64,000 bases of DNA from Myxococcales bacterium (GCA_947473045.1 CANJCO010000008.1:1-64000), one strand, 5' to 3'; positions 35,294 through 44,335 are shown, numbered from the stretch's first letter. The notes: generated from the letters alone by a model not told the origin. Translations and numbers: made by a program.

Positions 35294-38200
35294 ATGAGAG
35301 AACGCACCTCAAAGTGGCTGGTTGTGCTTGGCGCGACCGCGATCGGGCTGGGCGTATCGGCCAATGGCGCGGCTCAGCCACGCGCAGCCGACGCTGGCGC
35401 TCCGTCGCCCGACGGCGGCAGCGTGACCCCGGCGGTGACCGCGGACGCGGGCGCGCCGCCAGCGCCCTCGGCTGCCGCAGCTTCGCCCGCCGCCGTCGCG
35501 GATGGTGGTTCTGGCGCCGCTGCCGACCCCGATGCCGGCCCGTCGTTGGCTCCCCCCCCGACCTTCAAAAAGAACCCTCCGCCGCCGGCGCCGACTCCAG
35601 AGCAGGTTGCTGCCCTGGCCACGCTGCAGGGCGCAGCAGACGCTTACGAGCGCAGCGCGCGCGACTACCGCGACACCGTGACTGCCATTATCAAGCTTCA
35701 CTACGAGGCGAAGAAGCAGGATATTCTCTCGGGGCTCGACAAGGAGATTGTTACCGAGAAAGTCGAACTTCGCAAAGCGCGCGACGTGGCGATCGCCCGA
35801 CTCGAAGAGTTCGTGACCAATTACTCGGGTAAGGTCGACTCGCCCGACCCGGAAACTCCCGACGCGATGTACCGTCTCGCGGCGCTCTACGAGGAGCGCG
35901 CGCGCTCCGACGAAGCGTCAGACGACCTCTCTCTGGGACTGAAGCCCGCGATCGCCCTTTACAAACGCGTCATCAACGAGTTTCCCAGGTACCGGGAGCT
36001 CGCGGGCATATTTTACTATCTTGGCCACGCCTACAACGACTCGGCGCGCACTGAAGAAGCGCAGCAGGTCTGGCGATCGCTCGTCTGCCATAATAAATAC
36101 CCATATCCAACCCCGGCCGATCCGAAGAACCCTCTGGTCGACAGCATCATGCCGATGCCCCAGGACGGCACGAAAGAGACGTGGCGGGCTTGGCGTGACC
36201 GTTGGTCGCGACCGGGAATGGACCCGAAGAAACTCCCGCGCAACGAGGAGACGACCTTCGTTGACCCGTTCACAGATGAATGCCAGATGGTCGCGCAGCC
36301 TTCGCTCAGGCCCGGCGAAGACCCGAAGTTCGTCCCCGAAATCTGGTGGCAAATCGGCAACTGGGAGTTCGACCAGCTCGACGCGCGCGCAGGCGTGACC
36401 GATGACGAGCCCTACGGAGTCTGGAATCTCAACCGCGCATCGAGCGCCTACAGCCGGGCGCTAAAGTTCAAAAAGCCGCCGCTTTACTCGGTCGCGCTCT
36501 ACAAATTCGCGTGGACGCTCTTCAAGCAGCAGCGCTACGACGCCTCGACCCGCGAGTGGGTCAAGCTCCTGCTCCACACCGACGACCTCGAGAAGTTGCA
36601 GGGAAGCGCGAATGTCGCGGACTTCCGCGCGGAGGCTTACACGTACATCGCCGGGTCGCTGACCAACGTGGACTTCCTCGGCCCGGCCCCGGAAGAGCCG
36701 TACATTCAGCGCCCGGACATCGTCGACGCTGAGCCCGACCCCCAGAAGGCAGAGCGGGCGCTGCACGTGGCGATTGATCGCGTGAAAGACCCTTCGCTTG
36801 TTCCGCAGGACAAGCCTTGGACTATCGAGATTTACAAGTCGCTGGCCGGAGAGTTTCGGAGCCTCAATCAGTTCCAGAACGCGATTGAGGTCTACGAGAT
36901 GATCCTCGCCAAGTGGCCGATGGACCCAACCGCGCCCGAAGTTCAAAATGAGGTCGCGCTCACCTACGACCAGATGAACGTCACCGGCAAGCGGTCCCAG
37001 CAGGATCGCGACGCCCTGGCCGCAAAGGCGCTCCAGGCGCGCACCGCCCTTGCCAGCTACATCGGCAACACGCCGTGGGTTGACGCAAACAAGGAGAACC
37101 CCGCGGCGATTCAGGCCGCTGAGCGTCTCGTACGCGGCGGATTGCGCCAGGCCGCGAGCGCTCACACGAACAACGGCAAGCAGCTGCTCGTGCTCGCGAC
37201 GCAGGCCGCCAATGAGCGCGAACGCGACGACGACCTCACGCGCTCTTTGTCTGAATACAAGCTCGCCGCGCTCGGCTGGTACGGCTACCTGCGCCAGGAC
37301 GAAAACGCCTCCGACGCCTACGAGAGCCGGTTTTGGTTGGCCGACGCGCGCAACAAGCAACTTCGCATTCAAGTGCTGATGCACTCGCGGAAAAAGGATC
37401 AGTTTCCCGAGCCCACCTCGAAGGAAATCGATGACGCGAAGTCCGCAGCGATCGACGTGCGCGACTCGAATGAAGACGACAAGTATCTTGATGTCGTGGC
37501 GCAGTTTGTCGTCGAGGAGTCTGATATTGCGGTCGACCTTGACTACGATCGATACCAGGAGAGCAAGGGCTCGCAGGGCTACCCCAGGCGCGTTGAGCTC
37601 GAGTCCACGGGCGAGGGCGACAACATGCGGGTCAAGCAGGTGCCGGTTCCGCCGCATCTCCTCGCCGCGATGAAGTCGCGTGATGAGTACGTTCAGCGTG
37701 TGCCTCCGGAAAAAGACGCCGCCACCGACAAGGGAGTAAAGAACGCTACCGTTTTTCAGTACGACGTCGCCGACACGTACTTCGTTTACGGCGATTTCGC
37801 GAACGCGCGGGCCCGGTTTGAGCCGCTCTACAAAGACCACTGCGGCAAGGATGAATACGGATACCGCGCGTGGGAAAAGCTGATCTCGATGGCCGCGAAG
37901 TCGCGCGATGCAGAGCGGGCGCGCCAGCTCGCGGAGGCCGAAAAGGCCCACTCTTGCGCAGTCAGCGATTCGCAGCGCTCCGGCGCGAGCGGACTCACGG
38001 GCCCGATCTTCACGGAGGCCTCGTTCGTCGACGCCGACCGGAAATTCATCGAGGCCTGCGGTCGCGACATCAAGGCCGACGCAGACCGATGCGATCCGGT
38101 AACGCCCGACCGCATCCCGAAGTGGAAGGACGCAGCCAAGCTCTACAACGACGCTCTCGAGAAGGCGCCATCCTACCGATATGCGCCGAAGGCGGCGATG

Positions 38201-39724
38201 CGCGCCGCGTATTCGTACAAGCAGCTGGGCGACTACAATAGCGCGATCAAAGCGTATGACCGCTTCATCTCTGAATACGGCAAAGAAGAGCTGCTGCGGA
38301 ATCTCGACAAAGGCGACAGCAAGAAGGGCACGCCGCCTGACCCGAAGCAGTACGCCGAGCGCCTTCAGTATCTGAACGTCGCCTACGACGAATTGGGCAC
38401 GACGTATTACTCGTTCTTCAACTACCCAAAGGCGGCCGACACTTTTGAGAAGGTCGCCCAGATCGCCAGGTTCGCTGAGGACAAGCGGAAGACGAGCGCC
38501 AAGAACGCGATGGTGCTTTTCAACGCCATCGGTCAGCGCGAGCGCATGAAGGGCATGTACAACATCGTCGTTGGCCTGCGTCCTTCTGCCGAAGAGAAGG
38601 CGAACTACGACTACCTCGTGGCCAGCTTTGACTTCAAACAATGGAGTCCGACCGGGGGCGATGGCGGCGGTAACCGTCAGTCGCGCGTCGACGCGGAACA
38701 GGCCATGGCGCAGTACTACGGCGCGAACAAGGGCAACACTGCGGCCGCCAAATATGCCCTCGAGGCAGCGTGGCGCGTGGCAAAGATGAAGCAGAGTGCA
38801 GGTGATCCGGCCTACCACTCGTGGTTTTCGAACACGATCGAGGCCTGGCGCTTTCTCGACGCCCACGCGTCGACGGGCAAGGACGGCAAAGAGAGCGAAA
38901 TGCCGCCGTTTACCGATTACGGCGCAGAGGCTGAGTTCACGCTTCTCGACGAGGAAATTCGCGAGAAGTTCGACTACGAGACTGGCCACTCCCGCTACGT
39001 GACGTTCTCGGCAGCCGATATCTTTGGCCTCGATACGAAGACCGGCAAGAAGGTAAAAGACGGCAAATATGACGTCGACGCCAAGCTCGCCGATGCCTAC
39101 GACGTCAAGCTCAAGCACGTGGTTGACACCTATCGATCGCTTGAATTCGTTCCCGCCGCGCTCGCTCGTCGAGGTTCGCTCTATGACACGCTGCGAACGG
39201 GGCTGTATGCCTGCGCAGGTTCGACGTTCCACCTCTTCTCGACCGAGCAGGAAAATATCCTGAAGGCGATGGTGAACAGCGGGCGCGATGATCTCATCGA
39301 CAAGGCCGACCTCATCAAGGGCGCCGTCAAGGATGGCTGGAAATACAAGCGCGGGCACGAGATGCAGGCCGCTGACGTCGTGATGGCGCGTTACTACGCG
39401 CAGGCCGTGCATCTGGCCCGCACCTACAACGTTCGGAATCCGGCGGTCACTCGCGCCATTGCGCGACTGGCGTTTTTCACGGATTCCGGAACGGAGCTCG
39501 GCGAGGGTCCCAAGCCCTGCTACTCCGACGATATCGCCAACCCGATCGACAAGGTCAAGCAGTGCGGCATTGGGCCTTTCGTGAGCGGAACGACCGACCC
39601 GACCGACAAAACCGGGATTCGTAAGTTGCAGTACAGTTCTGGCATGTACGTTCAGATGCGCCCCGGTTTGCCGGCGGCGCTTCCCGAGAATGGCGCGGCG
39701 GCTCCGCTCCCGGTGGCACCATGA
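35294..39724 (+). CDS. Giant exported TPR protein, GltD/NfsD-like
   Basis: The product has 1476 residues. A signal peptide (about 1-27) is followed by an Ala/Pro/Asp/Gly-rich linker to about residue 100. Helical TPR-like repeats then run over most of the length, e.g. DAMYRLAALYEERARSDEAS, IFYYLGHAYNDSARTEEAQQ, AVALYKFAWTLFKQQRYD-type units and YAPKAAMRAAYSYKQLGDYN. Its size, repeats and place directly before a TPR lipoprotein, a small periplasmic protein and a GltG-like protein match GltD/NfsD of the Myxococcus gliding (Agl-Glt) and spore-coat (Nfs) machines. That assignment rests on order and architecture, not on a computed alignment. It overlaps the next gene by 4 bases (ATGA). Confidence 0.75.
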   Translation: MRERTSKWLVVLGATAIGLGVSANGAAQPRAADAGAPSPDGGSVTPAVTADAGAPPAPSAAAASPAAVADGGSGAAADPDAGPSLAPPPTFKKNPPPPAPTPEQVAALATLQGAADAYERSARDYRDTVTAIIKLHYEAKKQDILSGLDKEIVTEKVELRKARDVAIARLEEFVTNYSGKVDSPDPETPDAMYRLAALYEERARSDEASDDLSLGLKPAIALYKRVINEFPRYRELAGIFYYLGHAYNDSARTEEAQQVWRSLVCHNKYPYPTPADPKNPLVDSIMPMPQDGTKETWRAWRDRWSRPGMDPKKLPRNEETTFVDPFTDECQMVAQPSLRPGEDPKFVPEIWWQIGNWEFDQLDARAGVTDDEPYGVWNLNRASSAYSRALKFKKPPLYSVALYKFAWTLFKQQRYDASTREWVKLLLHTDDLEKLQGSANVADFRAEAYTYIAGSLTNVDFLGPAPEEPYIQRPDIVDAEPDPQKAERALHVAIDRVKDPSLVPQDKPWTIEIYKSLAGEFRSLNQFQNAIEVYEMILAKWPMDPTAPEVQNEVALTYDQMNVTGKRSQQDRDALAAKALQARTALASYIGNTPWVDANKENPAAIQAAERLVRGGLRQAASAHTNNGKQLLVLATQAANERERDDDLTRSLSEYKLAALGWYGYLRQDENASDAYESRFWLADARNKQLRIQVLMHSRKKDQFPEPTSKEIDDAKSAAIDVRDSNEDDKYLDVVAQFVVEESDIAVDLDYDRYQESKGSQGYPRRVELESTGEGDNMRVKQVPVPPHLLAAMKSRDEYVQRVPPEKDAATDKGVKNATVFQYDVADTYFVYGDFANARARFEPLYKDHCGKDEYGYRAWEKLISMAAKSRDAERARQLAEAEKAHSCAVSDSQRSGASGLTGPIFTEASFVDADRKFIEACGRDIKADADRCDPVTPDRIPKWKDAAKLYNDALEKAPSYRYAPKAAMRAAYSYKQLGDYNSAIKAYDRFISEYGKEELLRNLDKGDSKKGTPPDPKQYAERLQYLNVAYDELGTTYYSFFNYPKAADTFEKVAQIARFAEDKRKTSAKNAMVLFNAIGQRERMKGMYNIVVGLRPSAEEKANYDYLVASFDFKQWSPTGGDGGGNRQSRVDAEQAMAQYYGANKGNTAAAKYALEAAWRVAKMKQSAGDPAYHSWFSNTIEAWRFLDAHASTGKDGKESEMPPFTDYGAEAEFTLLDEEIREKFDYETGHSRYVTFSAADIFGLDTKTGKKVKDGKYDVDAKLADAYDVKLKHVVDTYRSLEFVPAALARRGSLYDTLRTGLYACAGSTFHLFSTEQENILKAMVNSGRDDLIDKADLIKGAVKDGWKYKRGHEMQAADVVMARYYAQAVHLARTYNVRNPAVTRAIARLAFFTDSGTELGEGPKPCYSDDIANPIDKVKQCGIGPFVSGTTDPTDKTGIRKLQYSSGMYVQMRPGLPAALPENGAAAPLPVAP

Positions 39725-41022
39725 GAAAATCTCTCATCCGCACGTCCGCCTTGGCCGGCATGGCTGCCGTGGCGATTGCCTGTGGCGGCGACGACAGCAA
39801 GGCGCCCAATTCGCCCGTGGACGTCATTGACTCGGGCGTCCCCGCGGATCCCGTCGCGGTCCCCGCCGCGAGTGACACGGCGCCGGAGCCTGCCGCTCCC
39901 GCCCCTGAGCAGCACGCTGAGCTGTCGGCAGATGCGAAGTCGGCGTACGCGGACGGCTTCAAGTCGTGGACGGCGGGCGACCTCGCGACGGCCAAAGCCA
40001 AATTCCTCGAGGCGACCAAGAAAGACCCGAAGTCGGCCACGGCGTTTTATTCGCTGGGCTGCGTGCTCGAGCGAATGGGCGATAACGCCGGTGCTCAGGC
40101 CGCCTACAAGAGCGCTGTTGGAGCGAAATCCGATTACGTTTTGGCTATGGGCGCCTACGCCATCAGCCTCGCGCGCACGGGCAATACGGGCGAGGCCACG
40201 TCGTTTCTCACTGACAAGCGTGCGAAGACCCCGAACTCGGCGCCTCTCGCAAACTATCTGGCGGAGGTTCGCTCGCTCGCGAAAGACAGCGCGGGCGCTC
40301 AACAGGCTGCGCAAGATGCTCTGCGGATCGACTCGAATTTCAAGGATGCAATGGTGACGATCGCACGCGATCATCACCGCAGCGGTCGCGAGGACCTCGC
40401 GAAGTATGCGCTCACGGCTGTGCTCGACGGCTTTGGGCAGTCGAACCCTGCCCGGGACCCCGACAACGCTGAGGCTCACCTGCTGCGCGGCTTGATCGAG
40501 CGATCGGCGGGTCAGCGAATCGCTGCGATGAAGGACTTCGAATTTGCGCGCGCGAAGCGCCCCGACCTTATCGAGGCGCTCATCCAGATTGGCGCGATGA
40601 AGCTCGAGTCGGGGGACGCCACCGGCGCGCAACCGCTCCTCGAGGCTGCCGTCCGGTATGCTCCCAACCAAGCGCTCGGTCACTCGAATCTGGGCGACTG
40701 CTACCGGCTTCAGGGACGGCTCGCGGAGGCGAAGAAGGAGTTCGACACCGCTCTCGCTCAGGACGCCACGCTGTCGGCCGCGCACTATGCCATGGGGCTC
40801 ATGTATCTGAACGCGGCGTCGTATCCGGGCATGTCCGCGACCGACCAGGTCGGAGCCGCGATTCGCGAGCTCAATACGTACAAGCAGATGCGGGGCCCCA
40901 AGGCGGCACCGGGCGTCAGCGACGACATTGACGACTTGATCACGCGGGCGAACAAGAAGAAGGAAGACCTGAATCCCGCTCCTGCGGCACCCGCGGCGTC
41001 CGCGCCCCCGAAGAAAAAGTAG
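39721..41022 (+). CDS. TPR lipoprotein, GltE/NfsE-like
   Basis: The 433-residue product has a lipobox AVAIAC with Cys21, so it should be anchored in the outer or inner membrane. TPR units run from about residue 75 to 370, for example YADGFKSWTAGDLATAKAKF, FYSLGCVLERMGDNAGAQAA, and HSNLGDCYRLQGRLAEAKKE. The end is Pro/Lys-rich. In Myxococcus GltE is a TPR lipoprotein encoded right after GltD, and the arrangement here is the same. It overlaps the upstream gene by 4 bases, and 47 bases separate it from the next start. Confidence 0.78.
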   Translation: MRKSLIRTSALAGMAAVAIACGGDDSKAPNSPVDVIDSGVPADPVAVPAASDTAPEPAAPAPEQHAELSADAKSAYADGFKSWTAGDLATAKAKFLEATKKDPKSATAFYSLGCVLERMGDNAGAQAAYKSAVGAKSDYVLAMGAYAISLARTGNTGEATSFLTDKRAKTPNSAPLANYLAEVRSLAKDSAGAQQAAQDALRIDSNFKDAMVTIARDHHRSGREDLAKYALTAVLDGFGQSNPARDPDNAEAHLLRGLIERSAGQRIAAMKDFEFARAKRPDLIEALIQIGAMKLESGDATGAQPLLEAAVRYAPNQALGHSNLGDCYRLQGRLAEAKKEFDTALAQDATLSAAHYAMGLMYLNAASYPGMSATDQVGAAIRELNTYKQMRGPKAAPGVSDDIDDLITRANKKKEDLNPAPAAPAASAPPKKK

Positions 41023-41069
41023 CGTCGACTTTGCCGACGCGGCAACGTGTTTACAAGAGGGTTCCCATC

Positions 41070-41309
41070 ATGCGCTTAGCCACAGCATTCCTCGCCGCCA
41101 GCGCCATCACGTTCGGCGGTTCTGCGTTTGCCCAGGAAAAGGGCGGCGGGCGCGTGATCACGATTAGCGAGGTCACGATCGTTGGTCGGGTTCAGAAGCC
41201 GATCGCTTCCGTCGACGTGAACAAGATTCAGCCGAAGCTAACGCTCGCGGAATTGAAGCAACCCTTTCTCGATCGCATCGAGGCCGCGACGCGCAACGAG
41301 CCGTTCTGA
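41070..41309 (+). CDS. Small periplasmic protein in the GltF/NfsF position
   Basis: The product has 79 residues with a signal peptide cut after about GSAFAQ, leaving a mature part of about 57 residues. The mature part carries a beta-like ITISEVTIVGRVQKPIA segment and a helical LKQPFLDRIEAATR end. No known motif is visible. Small exported proteins lie between the E and G genes of the Myxococcus glt and nfs clusters, so this is the likely counterpart. The ATG at 41070 has AAGAGGG upstream; the in-frame codon at 41031 lacks a signal-peptide-like start. Confidence 0.65.
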   Translation: MRLATAFLAASAITFGGSAFAQEKGGGRVITISEVTIVGRVQKPIASVDVNKIQPKLTLAELKQPFLDRIEAATRNEPF

Positions 41310-41337
41310 GCGTTGCTGCACTTCCGGGCGGGGCAAC

Positions 41338-41964
41338 GTGATTCTGGCGTTCGTAGCTGTCGGCGTGACCGGCGTGTGCGTGTGGGCAAGCTCTCGGCGT
41401 CTCGCGTTTGCCGTCGCTCCGACAGCGTTTGATCCTGTTGTGCTGCTGCGCACACTTCGCGGCGCCGATGGGCGCGGCGCGATCGATCTCGCAATCGGCG
41501 CGCTCGACGAGCAAGCCTGGGAGCGCTCGTTGCTCATCGCCCTGGCGGCGCCGATCGGGCAGCGAGCGGCCTTGTTGAACGAAGCACTCGGAGAACTCGA
41601 TCTGCTCGTTCATCGCTGGGCGCGTGTCCCGCGGGTCTGCGCGAGCGTGGCCTCGACGAGCTCATTCATGCTGGCAAGCATGGCGCTCAGAGCGGGGCTC
41701 ACCGCCTCGGGGGATGTGGCCGATGCGGGCTTCGCCAGCTACTTGAACGCCACAATGCTCGACGCGGTCAACGTCGCCGCGGTCGGAGTTGCGGGCGCCG
41801 CCTTTTGCATCGCCGCTCAGTACAGGGCGCGGCGTGCAGCGAAGACCCACCTTGAGGCCGCCGACAAATTCGTCGCGGCGCTCGAAGCGGCGCCTGAGGT
41901 CTCGCTCGAATCCGGCAGCGCTTCACCTCACGCGGAAGAAATGTCAGCGGAGTCGCGTCCGTGA
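41338..41964 (+). CDS. Divergent MotA/TolQ/ExbB-like membrane protein
   Basis: The 208-residue product shows three membrane segments: about 1-17, 98-119 and 141-163. A cytoplasmic loop of about 75 residues lies between the first two, and a charged helix follows the third, the layout of TolQ/ExbB proton-channel subunits. The last segment, MLDAVNVAAVGVAGAAFCIA followed by a basic helix, has the rhythm of the family's terminal EALxxTAxGLxxAIPA span. The usual Pro and Gly of the second span are not kept, so it is a distant relative or a degenerate copy. No TolR/ExbD partner is in the window. It lies between the GltF-like and GltG-like genes; the start is a GTG. Confidence 0.6.
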   Translation: MILAFVAVGVTGVCVWASSRRLAFAVAPTAFDPVVLLRTLRGADGRGAIDLAIGALDEQAWERSLLIALAAPIGQRAALLNEALGELDLLVHRWARVPRVCASVASTSSFMLASMALRAGLTASGDVADAGFASYLNATMLDAVNVAAVGVAGAAFCIAAQYRARRAAKTHLEAADKFVAALEAAPEVSLESGSASPHAEEMSAESRP

Positions 41965-41983
41965 CTTCCGCTCGCGGAATTCT

Positions 41984-42101
41984 TGCTGTACTGTTCTTGG
42001 GTACAGCAGTGTCTCCTCGGGAACAATCTCCCGTCGGGGCAGTCTCATCTGGCTGACGGCCGCTTTGCGCGGCCCGAAGATCTTCCAGAAAGGCAGTCTC
42101 A
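41984..42101 (+). other. Two hairpins and a direct repeat before the GltG-like gene
   Basis: In the 140-base gap, TGCTGTAC (41984-41991) pairs perfectly with GTACAGCA (42001-42008), and GGCCGC (42058-42063) pairs with GCGGCC (42069-42074). GGCAGTCTCA occurs at 42038-42047 and 42092-42101. Neither hairpin is followed by a T-run, so they look more like mRNA processing or control elements than terminators. Confidence 0.4.
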
Positions 42102-42104
42102 CTC

Positions 42105-43499
42105 ATGTCGCAGATGCAAACGGGGCCGGGCGCACAGCAGGGTGGACGTCCCGGCCAGATGACCTCGGTCATGCGCGCAGTAGCGCAGCAGGCTGGTCCC
42201 AAGGTGCTCCGCATTGGCTTGGTGCAGTCGGGCAGGGTCATCGAAGAGCGCATCATCAAGCAGCGCACGAGCGTGACGATCGGCCAGAGCGAGAAGGCGA
42301 TGTTCGTCGTTCCGACGCCGAACGTGCCCGCCCAGTTCAAGCTGTTTGAGCTCATCGGGAGCGACTACTACCTCAATTTCATCGACGGCATGTCGGGGCG
42401 CGTCGCGCTCCAGACGGGCATCAGCGAGCTGTCGGCGCTGAAAGGTCAGGCTCGCCGGGTCGGGCCGGCGTACCAGGTTCGCCTGACAGAAGATGCGCGC
42501 GGCAAGGTGGTCGTTGGCGACACCACGTTCCTGTTCCAGTTCGTTTCTCCGCCGCCGCCTGCGCCCCGGCCGCAGCTCCCGCTGTCGGTAAAGGGCGGGC
42601 TCGCGAGCCAAATCGACTGGACCCTCACGATCATCGCGGCGTTCAGCTTCATGATGCACTTCGGATTCATCGGGGCGATGTATTCCGACTGGATGGATCA
42701 GGTGGTCAACGACGACATATCGGCGCAGGGCCTGACCGATATGCTCAACAAGATCCCGCCGCCGGTCATCGAGCAGAAGCCTGAAGTCGCCGCGACATCC
42801 ACGGCGACATCCACGGCGGCGGCGCCCACGGCCACCGGGCCGAGCACGCCTGCTCCCACGAAGGCGGGTCCCATAAGCGAGAAGCAGGCCGCGGCGCTTA
42901 CGCAGCAGGCCGAAAACATGCAGATGCAGATGCTCGCAGCTTTCGGCGGAACGACGTCGGTGGCGGGGGCTCTGACCCGCGGGGACGTGCCCGTCACCGA
43001 CCTTTCTGGCGTCGCGCAATCGAGCGCCGGCGTCAGCAGCACGGGCGGCGATCTCAAACTCGCGTCCGGCGGTGGCGGACTTGCCAACGTGGGTCATGGT
43101 GGTGGCGGCCTCGGTGCGCTCGGAGCGACGGGCGGCGGCGGCAGCGGCACAACAGTGGCCGCTCGCGAGGTCAAAGGCCCGACAGGCGACGCTCAAATGG
43201 GCCCGATTGCGGGCGGCGGCGCCGTTAGCGATGCCGATCGCGTCATTGCCGGTCTGCGGCCGAGCTTCAAGAGCTGCTACAACAAGGGCTTGGCGAACGA
43301 CCCGAGCATGAGCGGGAAAATCGTCCTCGCGATCAAGGTTCAGCCGAACGGCGACGTCGAAAGCGTCAGCAAGGCCGGCGGGTCGGGTTTGTCAGCAGAA
43401 GTCGAGCAGTGCATCATCGGTCGCGCCAAGCGAGCGAGCTTCAGCGCCGGCGGCGGCGCGACGCTTCAGGTTCCGGTGACGTTCGTTCAGCAGAAGTAG
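42105..43499 (+). CDS. GltG/NfsG-like trans-envelope protein
   Basis: The 464-residue product has an N-terminal cytoplasmic FHA-like region (about 33-148, with RTSVTIGQSEKAMFVVP), a membrane span at about 172-194, a Pro/Ala/Thr linker, a Gly-rich segment (about 320-350), and a C-terminal AgmX/PglI domain (about 374-462) with the paired cysteines C391 and C436 in SCYNKGL and EQCIIG. This TonB-like domain reaches across the periplasm. The same order FHA-span-AgmX/PglI is found in GltG and NfsG of Myxococcus, which link the inner-membrane motor to outer parts. Its own SD is AGAAAGG before the ATG at 42105. A 140-base gap with two hairpins precedes it. Confidence 0.85.
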   Translation: MSQMQTGPGAQQGGRPGQMTSVMRAVAQQAGPKVLRIGLVQSGRVIEERIIKQRTSVTIGQSEKAMFVVPTPNVPAQFKLFELIGSDYYLNFIDGMSGRVALQTGISELSALKGQARRVGPAYQVRLTEDARGKVVVGDTTFLFQFVSPPPPAPRPQLPLSVKGGLASQIDWTLTIIAAFSFMMHFGFIGAMYSDWMDQVVNDDISAQGLTDMLNKIPPPVIEQKPEVAATSTATSTAAAPTATGPSTPAPTKAGPISEKQAAALTQQAENMQMQMLAAFGGTTSVAGALTRGDVPVTDLSGVAQSSAGVSSTGGDLKLASGGGGLANVGHGGGGLGALGATGGGGSGTTVAAREVKGPTGDAQMGPIAGGGAVSDADRVIAGLRPSFKSCYNKGLANDPSMSGKIVLAIKVQPNGDVESVSKAGGSGLSAEVEQCIIGRAKRASFSAGGGATLQVPVTFVQQK

Positions 43500-43603
43500 C
43501 TGCGGCGGTGAATGCAGGCCTTGGCCCAGGCATCACAACTATCGTCACAGGTAACAAGGACGCCGTTCGCGACAATCTGCTCCCTCGCAGCCTCTGCTGC
43601 GCG

Positions 43604-43632
43604 TTGACAGTGCGCGAGTGGGCGGGTAGGGT
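43604..43632 (+). promoter_or_regulatory. Sigma-70 type promoter after the GltG-like gene
   Basis: A perfect TTGACA (43604-43609) and TAGGGT (43627-43632) are separated by 17 bases. The transcript would begin near 43640, about 30 bases before the next start codon. It marks a new transcription unit for the coiled-coil, beta-barrel and Wza-like genes. Confidence 0.5.
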
Positions 43633-43670
43633 GCAATGATGCAGCGGTGTAATCTGGCTCGGGGGCACGC

Positions 43671-44261
43671 GTGATGCGCGTCAGCACCAAAGTAAGGTGG
43701 TTCGCAGTGCTCGGCGTCGTGATCGCCGCCAGCGTTCCCGCCATCGCACAAACCGCGGCGTCTACGCCTGCTGCGGCCTCAGACGCGCAGGTCGGTTTTC
43801 AGCGGAAAGCGCAGCTCTCGCCGCAGCAGCAAGTGGCCGAGGGGCTCAACCAGCTGTCGAGCATGGAGCAGGCAGCCGGTTCGATCCGGCGCCAGCTCAG
43901 CGACGCCCGCGCCCAGCGCGATGTCGTCAAGACGCTGTGTTTGAACGACAAGCTTTCTCAGGTAGACGTTGCCATTCGTTCGGCGAAAGATCGCCAGCAG
44001 TCGCTACAGCTGGCTGCCGGGCGCAATGACTCCGAGCTTAGCACCCATGAGTTCACGATTATGACGGTGCTGCGCCAGCGCGGCGAGCAGCTCACCGCCG
44101 AGGCGAATCAATGCATCGGCGAGGAGGGCACCGTCATCGGCGAGACCTCGAGCAAGGTGACGGTTGACCCGAGTCTTCCGCCCGACCCCGAGACCGTCAC
44201 GGCCCCGATCGACCCCGGTCTATTTAGCCAACCTCCCGTTTGCACGTCGTGCTCGCGGTAG
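43671..44261 (+). CDS. Small exported coiled-coil protein, function unknown
   Basis: The product has 196 residues. A signal peptide ends near VPAIAQ, a helical coiled-coil part covers about residues 45-150 (ALSxMEQAAGSIRRQLSDAR-type heptads, one Cys in KTLCLNDK), and the C-terminus is Pro/Thr-rich with the ending CTSCSR. The ATG at 43674, one codon later, is an equally good start. It lies directly downstream of a good promoter and 74 bases before the outer-membrane barrel gene, so it may serve the same exporter as a periplasmic partner. Confidence 0.65.
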   Translation: MMRVSTKVRWFAVLGVVIAASVPAIAQTAASTPAAASDAQVGFQRKAQLSPQQQVAEGLNQLSSMEQAAGSIRRQLSDARAQRDVVKTLCLNDKLSQVDVAIRSAKDRQQSLQLAAGRNDSELSTHEFTIMTVLRQRGEQLTAEANQCIGEEGTVIGETSSKVTVDPSLPPDPETVTAPIDPGLFSQPPVCTSCSR

Positions 44262-44335
44262 TGTATTGACCCGCGTCATTGTCGTCCGAGCAGTTGACCA
44301 AGCGGCGTTCGGTGCCGCCTCTTACCTACGTGCTC

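Noticed and set aside
36461-39412. 983-codon antisense frame opposite the GltD-like gene
   Set aside because: It has no recognisable domain, and the sense frame is joined to its neighbours by start/stop overlaps.
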